Positions 1 through 7,327 of a stretch of DNA of 64,000 bases are shown piece after piece. The stretch spans positions 177,497 to 241,496 of the forward strand of contig CAJTWC010000001.1 in the NCBI GenBank assembly GCA_910580185.1, in the 5' to 3' direction. The translations under genes and the position numbers were made by a program. Each line of letters opens with the position of its first letter. The first letter of the stretch is position 1. Source of the DNA: an uncultured Bacilli bacterium. GTDB lineage: Bacteria > Bacillota_I > Bacilli_A > RF39 > UBA660. The notes below the pieces were generated by a model, which was not told the origin of the DNA, did no database searches, and saw nothing but the letters and a program-made list of their open reading frames with translations.

Positions 1-852
1 AGCACTTTTTAAACCTACTTCATGGCTTCCACCATCACTAGTTTTAACGTTGTTAACGAATGATACAACGTTTTCGTTATATGAATCAGTGTATTGTAGT
101 GCACACTCTACTTCTATTTTATTTTTTGTTCCTTCAAAACCCACAACGTTATGAATCGTTTTTTTACCTTCGTTTAAATACGATACGAATTCTTCTAAAC
201 CTCTTTCGTAATGGAAATGTGCTTCTTTTTCGTCCTCTTCATCTATTACGTCAATCATAAGACCTTTTATAAGAAATGCTGATTCTTGCATTCTTTCGCA
301 AATGGTTGTAAATGAAAAAGTAGTAGTTGAAAATATTTCATCATCAGGCATAAATCTAACGGTTGTACCTGTTCTGTTAGTGGTACCAACCTTTTTTAAA
401 TCTTCATCTAAATGTCCACCATCTTTAAAAGATATTTCGTATTTCCCACCGTCACGGTTTATAGAAACCTTCATCCATTTAGAAAGTGCGTTAACAACTG
501 ATGCACCAACACCGTGCAGTCCACCTGATACTTTATATCCACCTTCTTGGAATTTACCACCAGCATGAAGTACGGTATATATAACTTCTGGAGTCGATTT
601 TCCTGATTCATGCTTTCCAACTGGTACACCACGTCCTTCATCAGAAACTGATACAGAACCATCCTTATGAATAGTAACCTTTAAATGATTACCATACCCG
701 TTTATCGCCTCATCGATACCATTGTCAACTATTTCCCAGACAAGATGGTGTAAACCTCTTTTGTCAGTTGATCCTATATACATACCAGGTCTTTTTCTTA
801 CTGCTTCAAGACCTTCTAATATTTTAATTGATGATTCATCATATTTTGCCAT
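1..852 (-). CDS. parE: DNA topoisomerase IV subunit B (ParE), C-terminal part cut by window edge
   Basis: This is the ATPase subunit of topoisomerase IV, which decatenates daughter chromosomes with ParC. The 284 visible codons cover the GHKL ATPase and transducer domains: EIVDN near residue 40 (Mg-ATP glutamate and asparagine), DEGRG at 71-75 and GGLHGVGASVVN at 110-121 (ATP lid). The wording around TDKRGLHHLVWE and the SFVNNV-T-DGGSHE block fit ParE better than GyrB, although the two are close paralogues and the discriminating C-terminus is outside the window. The start ATG at 852 has the ribosome site AAGGAGATG seven bases upstream. No parC is visible because the gene runs off the left edge. 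Confidence 0.9.
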   Translation of the reverse strand, partial: MAKYDESSIKILEGLEAVRKRPGMYIGSTDKRGLHHLVWEIVDNGIDEAINGYGNHLKVTIHKDGSVSVSDEGRGVPVGKHESGKSTPEVIYTVLHAGGKFQEGGYKVSGGLHGVGASVVNALSKWMKVSINRDGGKYEISFKDGGHLDEDLKKVGTTNRTGTTVRFMPDDEIFSTTTFSFTTICERMQESAFLIKGLMIDVIDEEDEKEAHFHYERGLEEFVSYLNEGKKTIHNVVGFEGTKNKIEVECALQYTDSYNENVVSFVNNVKTSDGGSHEVGLKSA

Positions 853-888
853 AAAAAACCATCTCCTTACTTTCTTAACCTATAAAGC

Positions 889-918
889 ATTATATCATAA
901 GAATTTAAAAAAGTGCAA
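889..918 (-). promoter_or_regulatory. Probable parE promoter
   Basis: TTGCAC (913-918) and TATAAT (889-894) lie 18 bp apart, about 40 bases upstream of the parE start. The -35 box overlaps the hairpin that ends the nuclease gene upstream, so the call is moderate. Confidence 0.5.
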
Positions 919-936
919 AATTCTTGACACTTTTTG
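908..936 (-). terminator. Rho-independent terminator of the PDDEXK nuclease gene
   Basis: On the minus strand AAAAAGTG pairs with CACTTTTT around a 12-base loop and runs into a T stretch, 15-40 bases after the nuclease stop codon. Confidence 0.55.
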
Positions 937-950
937 TCATATCTTTAAAT

Positions 951-1889
951 TTACTTAACTTTTTCTTTTACTTTATTCAACTTATAAGTAGTTAAAAATA
1001 TATCTAAATCACTTACGTATTCTAATATTAACTTATTGTTCTTTCTTGATATTATTATACCCATCGTTTTATTATGATAAGGTCCTTTTAATGTTTTATC
1101 TATTACTTTCATATAGTTTAGGGTTTGCCCAATATCTTTAGCAGTTACTTCATCCTTCTTAAGTTCACCCACCATAAACTTATTTAACTTATAGTTAAAG
1201 AATAATAAATCTATAAAGTAGTTGTTATCGTTATACGTTACTTTATATTCACTTCCTACAAAAGTAAATCCTGTTCCTAGTTCTAAGAATACTTTCTCTA
1301 ATTCTTTTAATATGTATTTTTTAAGTACCTTTTCACTTAGCTTTTCTTCTTCATCTATATTTATAATTATTGGGTCATGTAACATGTCCTCTAGTTTCAA
1401 CTCATTACTTTCTCTTTCGCCTATTAATTTTATATTCTTTTTATCAGTGTATGACAATCTATTAAATGAATCTGTTTTAATTTCATTAATAAGACCTCTT
1501 ACTGATAAATTATTTTCTATACACCTATTTATATAATAATTTCTTTCGTTTTCATTATCAAACTTAAGTAAATATTTATAGTGCGACCATGATAGATTAG
1601 ATTGCGAACACACTGTGTTCGCTTTTTTAAATAGTATATAAAATTTTCTCATTAACTCTAAATTTCTTCTTGAGTAATTTTTACCATACTCTTTAGATAA
1701 CTTTACTGACCATTCTTTAATTAAATTATCTCCATATTTTGCCCGTGTTTCTCCGCCTTGAGCTTCTATTAATAATCTACCTATCTCAAAGTATGTTTTT
1801 ACCACTTCCTTATTACTTTCTAAATATCTTACTTTATCATTTACTTCTTTTTCTTCTATTATATTTTTTATCTCATTAAAATAATTCAT
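951..1889 (-). CDS. PDDEXK nuclease, YhcG / DUF1016 family
   Basis: A 312-residue protein with the two-part layout of the YhcG family. The N-terminal DUF1016 half carries the family hallmark LSWSHYKYLLKFD near residue 100; the C-terminal half carries a PD-(D/E)XK nuclease core, seen as the strand with YFIDLLFF followed by the catalytic VGELKKDE (E-x-K). Members are accessory genes, often beside restriction or phage-defence loci, and are thought to act on DNA; the substrate is not known. Here it stands alone between parE and a zinc-ribbon membrane protein. Its variable hinge just before LSWSHY encodes a perfect inverted repeat (1604-1622), a feature shared in kind with the three ORF6N genes of this window. 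Confidence 0.85.
   Translation of the reverse strand: MNYFNEIKNIIEEKEVNDKVRYLESNKEVVKTYFEIGRLLIEAQGGETRAKYGDNLIKEWSVKLSKEYGKNYSRRNLELMRKFYILFKKANTVCSQSNLSWSHYKYLLKFDNENERNYYINRCIENNLSVRGLINEIKTDSFNRLSYTDKKNIKLIGERESNELKLEDMLHDPIIINIDEEEKLSEKVLKKYILKELEKVFLELGTGFTFVGSEYKVTYNDNNYFIDLLFFNYKLNKFMVGELKKDEVTAKDIGQTLNYMKVIDKTLKGPYHNKTMGIIISRKNNKLILEYVSDLDIFLTTYKLNKVKEKVK
1604..1622. repeat. Perfect 9-bp inverted repeat inside the DUF1016 coding sequence
   Basis: GCGAACACA, one centre base, then TGTGTTCGC. It encodes the hinge ANTVCSQ immediately before the conserved LSWSHY motif. Confidence 0.8.
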
Positions 1890-1977
1890 ATATTAGCTTC
1901 CTTTCTTTTTAGCCATCTATTATATGAACTTCTTTTAAAAACTTTGTCGAAATAAAAAATATAGTATCCTTTAAATA

Positions 1978-2676
1978 TTAAATTCTAATAAATTCTTCTT
2001 CCTCTAAATTTGACTTTCCTGTTTCATTTCCAAAAGCGAGATTTAATATTAAAACAGGACAAAAAAGAATTAATAAAATTTTAAACCTTTTATCTTTTCC
2101 AAACCGGTAGCACAAACTATTACAGATTTTAATATGTATTCTAAAAAAATAAATAAAGATTAATAGCAGCAATATTAAATCTCCTAAAATAAAACCTTCA
2201 TATAAAAAAATACCAAGTGAAAATGGGCCTAATATTAATATCCATAAACTATGAGCATAAATAGAAACTTTTTTTATAAAACCAAGTTCAAACGTAAGAA
2301 GGAAACCATATATAGGAATATATACCCCTTGCCACCATAAATTACACTTATAAAGTAACATTTTTAATACAACTAACCTATAAAAACATATTATTAAACT
2401 AATTATAAAACAAATCAAAAAATTACTAGTAGTTATCAATGAAAAAAGCTTAGCCAATAAGAAAACATATAATACATCAATTATAAATGAGAATTTTAAC
2501 TTTCTTACATTTTTTAATTTATCTTTTCCAGAATCTTCATAATATTTTGATAATATTTCCAACCTTTTTTCTTCTTCTATTGTCTTTTCGTTACAGGAGT
2601 TTAAAGTTCCACATTTTAAACAACAACGATCAGTTTCTTTTAGTATTTCTCCACATTTTTTACATACTATATTCAA
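1978..2676 (-). CDS. Zinc-ribbon multi-pass membrane protein of unknown function
   Basis: No family name is recognised. The N-terminus has a CxxC-x(10)-CCxxC zinc ribbon (CKKCGEIL followed by CCLKCG), a short charged linker, then about five hydrophobic segments between residues 60 and 215. This layout (cytoplasmic zinc ribbon plus membrane domain) is common in small uncharacterised Bacillota membrane proteins. I place the start at TTG 2676 because GGTGAT lies six bases upstream, giving MNIVCKKCG; an in-frame TTG and GTG 9-12 bases further up are alternatives without a good ribosome site. It lies downstream of yneF, outside the conserved block, so it may be lineage specific. Confidence 0.6.
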   Translation of the reverse strand: MNIVCKKCGEILKETDRCCLKCGTLNSCNEKTIEEEKRLEILSKYYEDSGKDKLKNVRKLKFSFIIDVLYVFLLAKLFSLITTSNFLICFIISLIICFYRLVVLKMLLYKCNLWWQGVYIPIYGFLLTFELGFIKKVSIYAHSLWILILGPFSLGIFLYEGFILGDLILLLLIFIYFFRIHIKICNSLCYRFGKDKRFKILLILFCPVLILNLAFGNETGKSNLEEEEFIRI

Positions 2677-2773
2677 AATTATCACCAATATAAATATAAC
2701 AAAATCTATGTTTTCAATAAATAAGCTTTTTAAAATTTTACATTCTTTTACAAAAAAAACAATGAACTGTTAA

Positions 2774-2983
2774 TTATTGATACTTGTTCATTGCTTTCAT
2801 AACTTGATTAACTTGTTTTTGACTAGGAGTTCTTCCCATTTGCATCATCATGGCTTTTACCATTTTTTCATTTATTGGTGGGTTTTTCTTTAAATACTTT
2901 TTCATAAATGTTCTAGCTCCAAAAAATCCTACTACTAGTCCTACAATAAGACCAATTACGCACCATAAAATGTTTCCCCACAT
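2774..2983 (-). CDS. yneF: YneF / UPF0154 family small membrane protein
   Basis: A 69-residue protein with one N-terminal membrane helix (residues 3-22) ending in GFFGAR, then the family block KKYLKKNPPINEKMVK and MMMQMGRTPSQKQVNQVMKAM. Length and sequence match Bacillus YneF closely. The function is unknown. It lies next to sirA as in Bacillus (tkt-sirA-yneF), which supports both identifications. I prefer the ATG at 2983 since the AAAGGAAG ribosome site is too near the upstream in-frame ATG at 2992. Confidence 0.88.
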   Translation of the reverse strand: MWGNILWCVIGLIVGLVVGFFGARTFMKKYLKKNPPINEKMVKAMMMQMGRTPSQKQVNQVMKAMNKYQ

Positions 2984-3030
2984 AATTTTCATCTTCCTTT
3001 CATATTATTATTTTACTAAAAATTACCAAT

Positions 3031-3453
3031 TTATACAAGGCTTTTTGAGATTACATTGCTAAGCCAAAAATAATCTTTATTATTAAAATCACATACAAAA
3101 ACATTTTTTTCTTTAGATATTATTTTAAAAAACGAGGTAATATTCTTATTAGTTTTTATTTTTATATAAGTATTATAGACAGTAAGTTTAGTTTTTTCAA
3201 CACCATCATCTAAAACATGTTTATTAAGTGTTTTTTTATAATTATCATCAAATGCGTATTTTCTATAAATATTACTATTAATTTCAGTTTTGTCATATGG
3301 GACTGCCATCTGTTCAAACAGCCTATATGATATTATAAAATCATTCTTACTCGATAAAGATATTTGTTCAAGCATTTTATATAAATAATAAGTTTTATTA
3401 TAATATAATTTAGAAAATGAATCATTAATTTTAAATAAATAATATACTCTCAT
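3031..3453 (-). CDS. sirA: SirA-like (YneE) regulator of replication initiation
   Basis: A 140-residue protein that resembles SirA, the sporulation-time inhibitor that binds domain I of DnaA in Bacillus. Visible similarity is modest: the N-terminal YYLFKINDSF and the C-terminal block FVCDFNNKDYFWLSNV match the corresponding SirA segments, and the length agrees. The stronger argument is position: in Bacillus the order is tkt-sirA-yneF on one strand, exactly as here, apart from the toxin-antitoxin module inserted between this gene and tkt. Whether this organism sporulates cannot be read from the window; the protein could restrain DnaA in another context. Confidence 0.65.
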   Translation of the reverse strand: MRVYYLFKINDSFSKLYYNKTYYLYKMLEQISLSSKNDFIISYRLFEQMAVPYDKTEINSNIYRKYAFDDNYKKTLNKHVLDDGVEKTKLTVYNTYIKIKTNKNITSFFKIISKEKNVFVCDFNNKDYFWLSNVISKSLV

Positions 3454-3541
3454 AATTAAAACACCTCTTTTATAGAATATTACGTATTCTATAAAAAAGA
3501 TGTCGAATTCTAAAACTTTAATCGTATTTTTATATAAATAT

Positions 3542-4006
3542 CTATTTTAATTGTCTAAGTTTTTCTAATATTTTATCGGTATCCGCAAAAAACAAATTTT
3601 TTCCACTTTTCTTCATTGATATCATAAATTTAAAATTATCTAGTATTTCTTTTTTTATTGATGGTATTAATTTTATTACCTTACCATTTACAATGTGCGG
3701 GTGACTTATGTATTTTTCTAAAATTGGAAAAGCATTCTGAAGTAATATTACAGATTTTTTATTAGCTATTTTCCTTATTAAAATGGTTTTACATCTACCA
3801 TATTTTCGTATTTTATTTTCAATTATTTTTTGATATTTACTAACTTTACTACTAAGTGGTATAAACCATAAAATACCATCATTTTTAATAACAAAATAAG
3901 TTGGTCTAGAATGACCATTTTCATGGTTAATCATTAAATTTTTATCATTTATAAAATCAAAAAAGTCATCCTTTATATGATAAATACATCCAGTTTGTAA
4001 TTTCAT
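3542..4006 (-). CDS. tenpN: Type III toxin, TenpN-like (ToxN/AbiQ superfamily endoribonuclease)
   Basis: A 154-residue protein with the TenpN-type pattern: an N-terminal G-x-IYHI--DFF segment, the ENGHSRPTYF motif, LWFIPLSSKVSKYQKII, and the ILLQNAFPI--KYI block. Family members are endoribonucleases held inactive by an RNA antitoxin encoded just upstream, and several block phage growth. The context is diagnostic: directly upstream on the same strand are a strong promoter, two 50-base RNA repeats that each fold as a pseudoknot, and a rho-independent terminator, so only read-through reaches the toxin. The start is ATG 4006 with TTAGGGGG upstream; the TTG at 4024 lies inside that ribosome site. 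Catalytic residues were not assigned. Confidence 0.8.
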   Translation of the reverse strand: MKLQTGCIYHIKDDFFDFINDKNLMINHENGHSRPTYFVIKNDGILWFIPLSSKVSKYQKIIENKIRKYGRCKTILIRKIANKKSVILLQNAFPILEKYISHPHIVNGKVIKLIPSIKKEILDNFKFMISMKKSGKNLFFADTDKILEKLRQLK

Positions 4007-4046
4007 AATTCCCCCTAACTTCAAATTAGGAGGTTATTATACCTAT

Positions 4047-4080
4047 GAAAAAAGAAAACCTTGTCGTAATATGACAAAGT
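4047..4080 (-). terminator. Attenuating terminator between antitoxin RNA and toxin gene
   Basis: ACTTTGTC pairs with GACAAGGT around a 7-base loop, followed by TTTTCTTTTTT on the minus strand, 40 bases before the toxin start. In type III systems this terminator sets the excess of antitoxin RNA over toxin mRNA. Confidence 0.85.
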
Positions 4081-4083
4081 CTT

Positions 4084-4215
4084 CTAAATTTTCAATCGGG
4101 ATAATTTATTGCTCGCACCACCCGAGAGCGATTAAACATTTAACGATCGGGATAATTTATTACTCGCACCACCCGAGAGCGAGAAACATTTACTTTTTAG
4201 TACAATTAATGTACA
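4084..4215 (-). ncRNA. tenpI: Type III antitoxin RNA (TenpI-like), two pseudoknot repeats
   Basis: Two near-identical units with a 50-51 base period (about 4096-4145 and 4147-4195). On the minus strand each holds CTCGC or TCGC pairing with GCGAG or GCGA, a loop containing TCGGG, and a downstream CCCGA that pairs with that loop: an H-type pseudoknot, the fold expected of a type III antitoxin unit. In such systems the toxin cuts the precursor into single units, which then inhibit it. The RNA starts after the promoter at 4222-4250 and ends at the terminator at 4047-4080. Confidence 0.8.
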
Positions 4216-4221
4216 AATTTA

Positions 4222-4250
4222 ATATACTATACTTAAATTTAAAAGTCAAT
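4222..4250 (-). promoter_or_regulatory. Promoter of the type III toxin-antitoxin locus
   Basis: TTGACT (4245-4250), 17-bp spacer, TATATT (4222-4227). A GTAC-7-GTAC inverted repeat at 4201-4215 covers the expected start site and could form a 5' hairpin or an operator. Confidence 0.8.
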
Positions 4251-4301
4251 GCAATAGGGCTTAAAATCCCACTACTATTTTATGCAAATTTAGACAATTT
4301 A

Positions 4302-6254
4302 TTACTTTAATAATTTTTCAATTCTTTTAGCAATCATTTCATCATCTAGTTTTAATTTTTTTAATACATCTTCTTCACTTCCAGAATATCCAAATTCATC
4401 TAAACCCATGATGTACTTATCGTTATAAACGTATTTATGCCATCCAAATTTAGATGCTCTTTCTATTACGAATGTTTTATATCCTATTGGAAGTATTTCT
4501 TCTTTGTAACTGTTTGGTTGCTGTTCGAAAAGTCTCATACATGGCATCGATACAACTCTTATTTCCATTCCTTTTAAAGATAATTTTTCTGCTATATCAA
4601 GTGCAAGTGATACTTCCGATCCAGTTGCTATTATTATTCCAAATAACTTTTTCTTTTCCTTTCTAATTATGTAAGCTCCCTTTTTAACGCTTAGAGGGTC
4701 GCTTGAATCTAACATTTTACATTTGTTTTTAGAAAGTATAATAGAAGAAGGTTTATCGTTATTTAATATTGTTTGCCAAGAACCAATTATTTCGTTAGCA
4801 TCACATGGTCTATATACATAATGATTAGGTATGCTTCTAAGCATTGGTAGTTGTTCTATTGGTTCATGTGTTGGACCATCTTTTCCAACCATAACAGAAT
4901 CATGAGTAAATACAAACGTACTTGGTAAGTTCATTAAGCTAGCCATCCTAATAGATGGTTTTAAATAATCAGAAAATGCTAAAAAAGTAGAAGTAAACGG
5001 TCTTAATCCGGAAAGGGCAAGGCCATTTATAAAAGCACCTGATGCCTGTTCACGAACTCCAAAAAAGAAGTTTTTTCCACCATAATTATCACTTGTAAAA
5101 TCTCCAAAATTATTAAGATATGTTTTTGTAGAAGTTGCTAAATCGCATGATCCACCCAAAAACGCGGGATAATTATCAGCTATTTCATTCATAATGATAC
5201 CATTTATTTTTCTTAATTCATCATCTTGAAAGGTAATATCTTTAAATAATCTAGTTACATCATATCTTTTATCTTCTGTTAAGGATTCTAAAAATCTTTT
5301 AGTATCGTCATCACAGGAATTAATATATGAATTGTATTTTGTAAGCCATGATCTTTTTTCATGTGCTACTCTTGTATTTATAAAACTAGCCATTTCTTTT
5401 CTAAGTGAACTTATATTAGAAAATAAATCACGGTCCAAATTTAATTTATCTTTTATTTGTCTTATGTCCTCTTTAGTTAACGGAGACCCATGAACTTTAT
5501 TTGTGCCTTCAAGTATTAAATCTTTGCCAATTGTTGTTTTTATTCTTATAAATGATGGTTTATCAATCATACTTTTAGCTTTTGATATAGCCATATCAAT
5601 TAATAAAGAATTATTTCCATCTGGAACATCATACGTATGCCATCCCATAGAATCAAATCTTCTTAAAACATCTTCATCAAAACTTTGATTTAACTTTCCA
5701 TCTATCGTAGTACTATTAGAATCATATAGCACAATTAAATTTCCTAACTTTAAATTTCCAGCTAAAGAACAAGCTTCATACGTTATACCTTCCATTAAAT
5801 CTCCATCTGAACAAAGTACATACGTTTTATAATTTATTAATTCACCAAACTTTTCGGATAAAAAACGCTCTGCTGCAGCCATACCAACAGCTGTTGCAAT
5901 CCCCTCTCCTAACGGGCCTGTCGTGCAATCTACCCCAGGAGTTACCCCAAATTCTGGATGTCCTGGAGTAATAGAATCAATTTGTCTAAAACTTTTTAAG
6001 TCATTTATGTTAATATCAAAACCCGCCATATAAAGTGTAGCATATAAAAGTGCTGAGCCATGTCCTGCTGATAAAACAAATCTATCTCTATTTATCCACT
6101 TATCATCTTTTACATCAATTTTTATATGATTATTATAAAGTGAATACATTATTGGAGCTGCCCCTAAAGCAATTCCAGGATGTCCACTTTTAGCTTTAGA
6201 TATCTCTGCTAGAGAAAGTGCTTTTATAGCACTAATGATTCTTTTTTCATCCAT
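4302..6254 (-). CDS. tkt: Transketolase
   Basis: Thiamine-diphosphate enzyme of the non-oxidative pentose phosphate pathway that moves two-carbon units between sugar phosphates. At 650 residues it is full length. Visible motifs: SGHPGIALG near the N-terminus, AGHGSALLYATLY, and the cofactor-binding CSDGDLMEGITYEA (the family's GDGDLMEG), then the pyrimidine-binding domain with FFGVREQASGAFING and the C-terminal domain with GSEVSLALDIAEKL. Start ATG 6254 has AGAAGG nine bases upstream; the GTG at 6263 overlaps that site. The gene sits in the Bacillus order lexA / yneA position / tkt / sirA / yneF. Confidence 0.97.
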   Translation of the reverse strand: MDEKRIISAIKALSLAEISKAKSGHPGIALGAAPIMYSLYNNHIKIDVKDDKWINRDRFVLSAGHGSALLYATLYMAGFDININDLKSFRQIDSITPGHPEFGVTPGVDCTTGPLGEGIATAVGMAAAERFLSEKFGELINYKTYVLCSDGDLMEGITYEACSLAGNLKLGNLIVLYDSNSTTIDGKLNQSFDEDVLRRFDSMGWHTYDVPDGNNSLLIDMAISKAKSMIDKPSFIRIKTTIGKDLILEGTNKVHGSPLTKEDIRQIKDKLNLDRDLFSNISSLRKEMASFINTRVAHEKRSWLTKYNSYINSCDDDTKRFLESLTEDKRYDVTRLFKDITFQDDELRKINGIIMNEIADNYPAFLGGSCDLATSTKTYLNNFGDFTSDNYGGKNFFFGVREQASGAFINGLALSGLRPFTSTFLAFSDYLKPSIRMASLMNLPSTFVFTHDSVMVGKDGPTHEPIEQLPMLRSIPNHYVYRPCDANEIIGSWQTILNNDKPSSIILSKNKCKMLDSSDPLSVKKGAYIIRKEKKKLFGIIIATGSEVSLALDIAEKLSLKGMEIRVVSMPCMRLFEQQPNSYKEEILPIGYKTFVIERASKFGWHKYVYNDKYIMGLDEFGYSGSEEDVLKKLKLDDEMIAKRIEKLLK

Positions 6255-6316
6255 TTTAATCACCCTTCTTATCTTATATTAATATTATAAGTCAAAAAAA
6301 GAGATTAATCAACTTT

Positions 6317-6472
6317 TTAATTCTTATCATAATTAACAACTACGTTATTTTCATTTTGAACTTTTTCATTGGAGTAATCAAAATTGTCATAATTACAAAT
6401 CCAAAATACATTTACTATTGTTATTACCAAATAAATAAGTGCAGCAACTTTATATCCTTTCAATTTTTTCAT
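6317..6472 (-). CDS. 51-residue single-pass membrane protein under SOS control (YneA position)
   Basis: A small gene divergent from lexA. It begins MKKLKGYKVAALIYLV, has one membrane helix (about residues 8-26) and a short acidic, asparagine-rich tail, and is preceded by the ribosome site AAAGGAGTG. Its promoter (TTGACA, 17 bp, TAAACT) has a LexA box wholly inside the spacer, so LexA should repress it tightly. In Bacillus the divergent partner of lexA at this spot is yneA, an SOS-induced single-pass inhibitor of cell division. This protein lacks the LysM domain of YneA and shows no sequence match I can defend, so the role as a division inhibitor is inference from position, topology and regulation. 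Confidence 0.7.
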   Translation of the reverse strand: MKKLKGYKVAALIYLVITIVNVFWICNYDNFDYSNEKVQNENNVVVNYDKN

Positions 6473-6505
6473 CAATATCACTCCTTTTCGTCTAATTACA
6501 ATTTT

Positions 6506-6534
6506 AGTTTACTACGAACAAACGTATGTGTCAA
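6506..6534 (-). promoter_or_regulatory. SOS-controlled promoter of the 51-residue membrane protein
   Basis: TTGACA (6529-6534) and TAAACT (6506-6511), 17 bp apart. The LexA box CGAACAAACGTATG (6515-6528) fills the spacer; it matches the Gram-positive consensus CGAAC-4-GTTCG except in its right arm. Confidence 0.75.
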
Positions 6535-6543
6535 TATAAAATT

Positions 6544-6583
6544 AGAACATTTGTTTGACAATGTAAAGCAATTATGTTATTAT
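6544..6583 (+). promoter_or_regulatory. lexA promoter with LexA box
   Basis: LexA box AGAACATTTGTTTG (6544-6557) overlaps the -35 box TTGACA (6555-6560); the -10 box TATTAT (6578-6583) follows after 17 bp. This gives lexA autoregulation. Confidence 0.82.
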
Positions 6584-6610
6584 TTAAATGTAATGAAAAA
6601 GGGAGGAATT

Positions 6611-7222
6611 ATGGAAAAACTCACAAACAGACAAAAAGACGTTTTAGATTATATTAAAAGTTATGTAGCTAGTCATGGATATCCACCTGCAGTAAGAGAA
6701 ATAGGTTCAGCGCTAGGTTTAAATTCGCCTGCTACTATTCAATCTCATATAACAGCATTAGAAGCTAAAGGTTACATAAAAAAGACAAATTCAAAATATA
6801 GATCACTTGAAATAGTTGGTAATAACGAATACTTAAACGAAGAAGTAGCACAAGTTCCATTACTTGGTAAAATAACCGCTGGCTCGCCTATTGAAGCAAT
6901 TGAAACTCCAGATGAATATTTTAGTTTACCTACTTATTTAATTCCTAGTAAAGAAGAAGTATTTACTTTAAAGGTAAGTGGTGAAAGTATGATTAATGCT
7001 GGTATTTTCGATGGTGATATAGTAATAGTACAAAGACAAAACATCGCAAGAAATGGCGATATCGTAGTTGCAATGACAGAAGAAAATGAAGTTACTTTAA
7101 AAACGTTTTATAAGGAAGCAACCCACGTAAGATTACAACCTGAAAATGATACAATGGCACCAATAATACTTCCTAACTGTACAATATTAGGTAAAGCTAT
7201 TGGATTATATAGAAAATTTTAA
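6611..7222 (+). CDS. lexA: SOS repressor LexA
   Basis: A 203-residue repressor of the DNA-damage response. The N-terminal winged helix (residues 1-65) contains PPAVREIGSALGLNSPATI, the family recognition region. The C-terminal S24 protease domain has the self-cleavage bond A90-G91 in ITAGSPIEA, the nucleophile S126 in SGESM and the general base K164 in VTLK. Start ATG 6611 follows GGGAGG; reading further upstream in the same frame crosses the promoter and is not coding. Two LexA boxes lie in the divergent region shared with the 51-residue membrane protein. Confidence 0.97.
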   Translation: MEKLTNRQKDVLDYIKSYVASHGYPPAVREIGSALGLNSPATIQSHITALEAKGYIKKTNSKYRSLEIVGNNEYLNEEVAQVPLLGKITAGSPIEAIETPDEYFSLPTYLIPSKEEVFTLKVSGESMINAGIFDGDIVIVQRQNIARNGDIVVAMTEENEVTLKTFYKEATHVRLQPENDTMAPIILPNCTILGKAIGLYRKF

Positions 7223-7230
7223 AAGGAAAA

Positions 7231-7256
7231 TTATTATACTTCTAGAAGTATAATAA
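7231..7256. repeat. Perfect 26-bp palindrome downstream of lexA
   Basis: TTATTATACTTCT followed by its exact reverse complement, 8 bases after the lexA stop. There is no T-run after it, so it may be a weak terminator or an operator for the next gene. Confidence 0.7.
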
Positions 7257-7327
7257 ATCAAAAATATATAGAAAGGGATCAATCAAATAGATTAATATTT
7301 CTATAAGATTGATTATACGAGAATATT

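Noticed and set aside
4030..4072. Plus-strand short ORF after AGGAGG at 4028
   Set aside because: It ends after nine codons inside the attenuating terminator of the opposite strand; the apparent ribosome site is chance complement of the toxin leader.
4096..4195. Two-unit repeat as a CRISPR array
   Set aside because: Only two units with a 51-base period and almost no variable spacer; each unit folds as a pseudoknot and is followed by a terminator and a toxin gene, which fits a type III antitoxin.
6356..6610. Extended N-terminus of lexA from an upstream in-frame start
   Set aside because: That stretch contains both LexA boxes, the lexA promoter and the opposite-strand small gene; a good ribosome site precedes ATG 6611.
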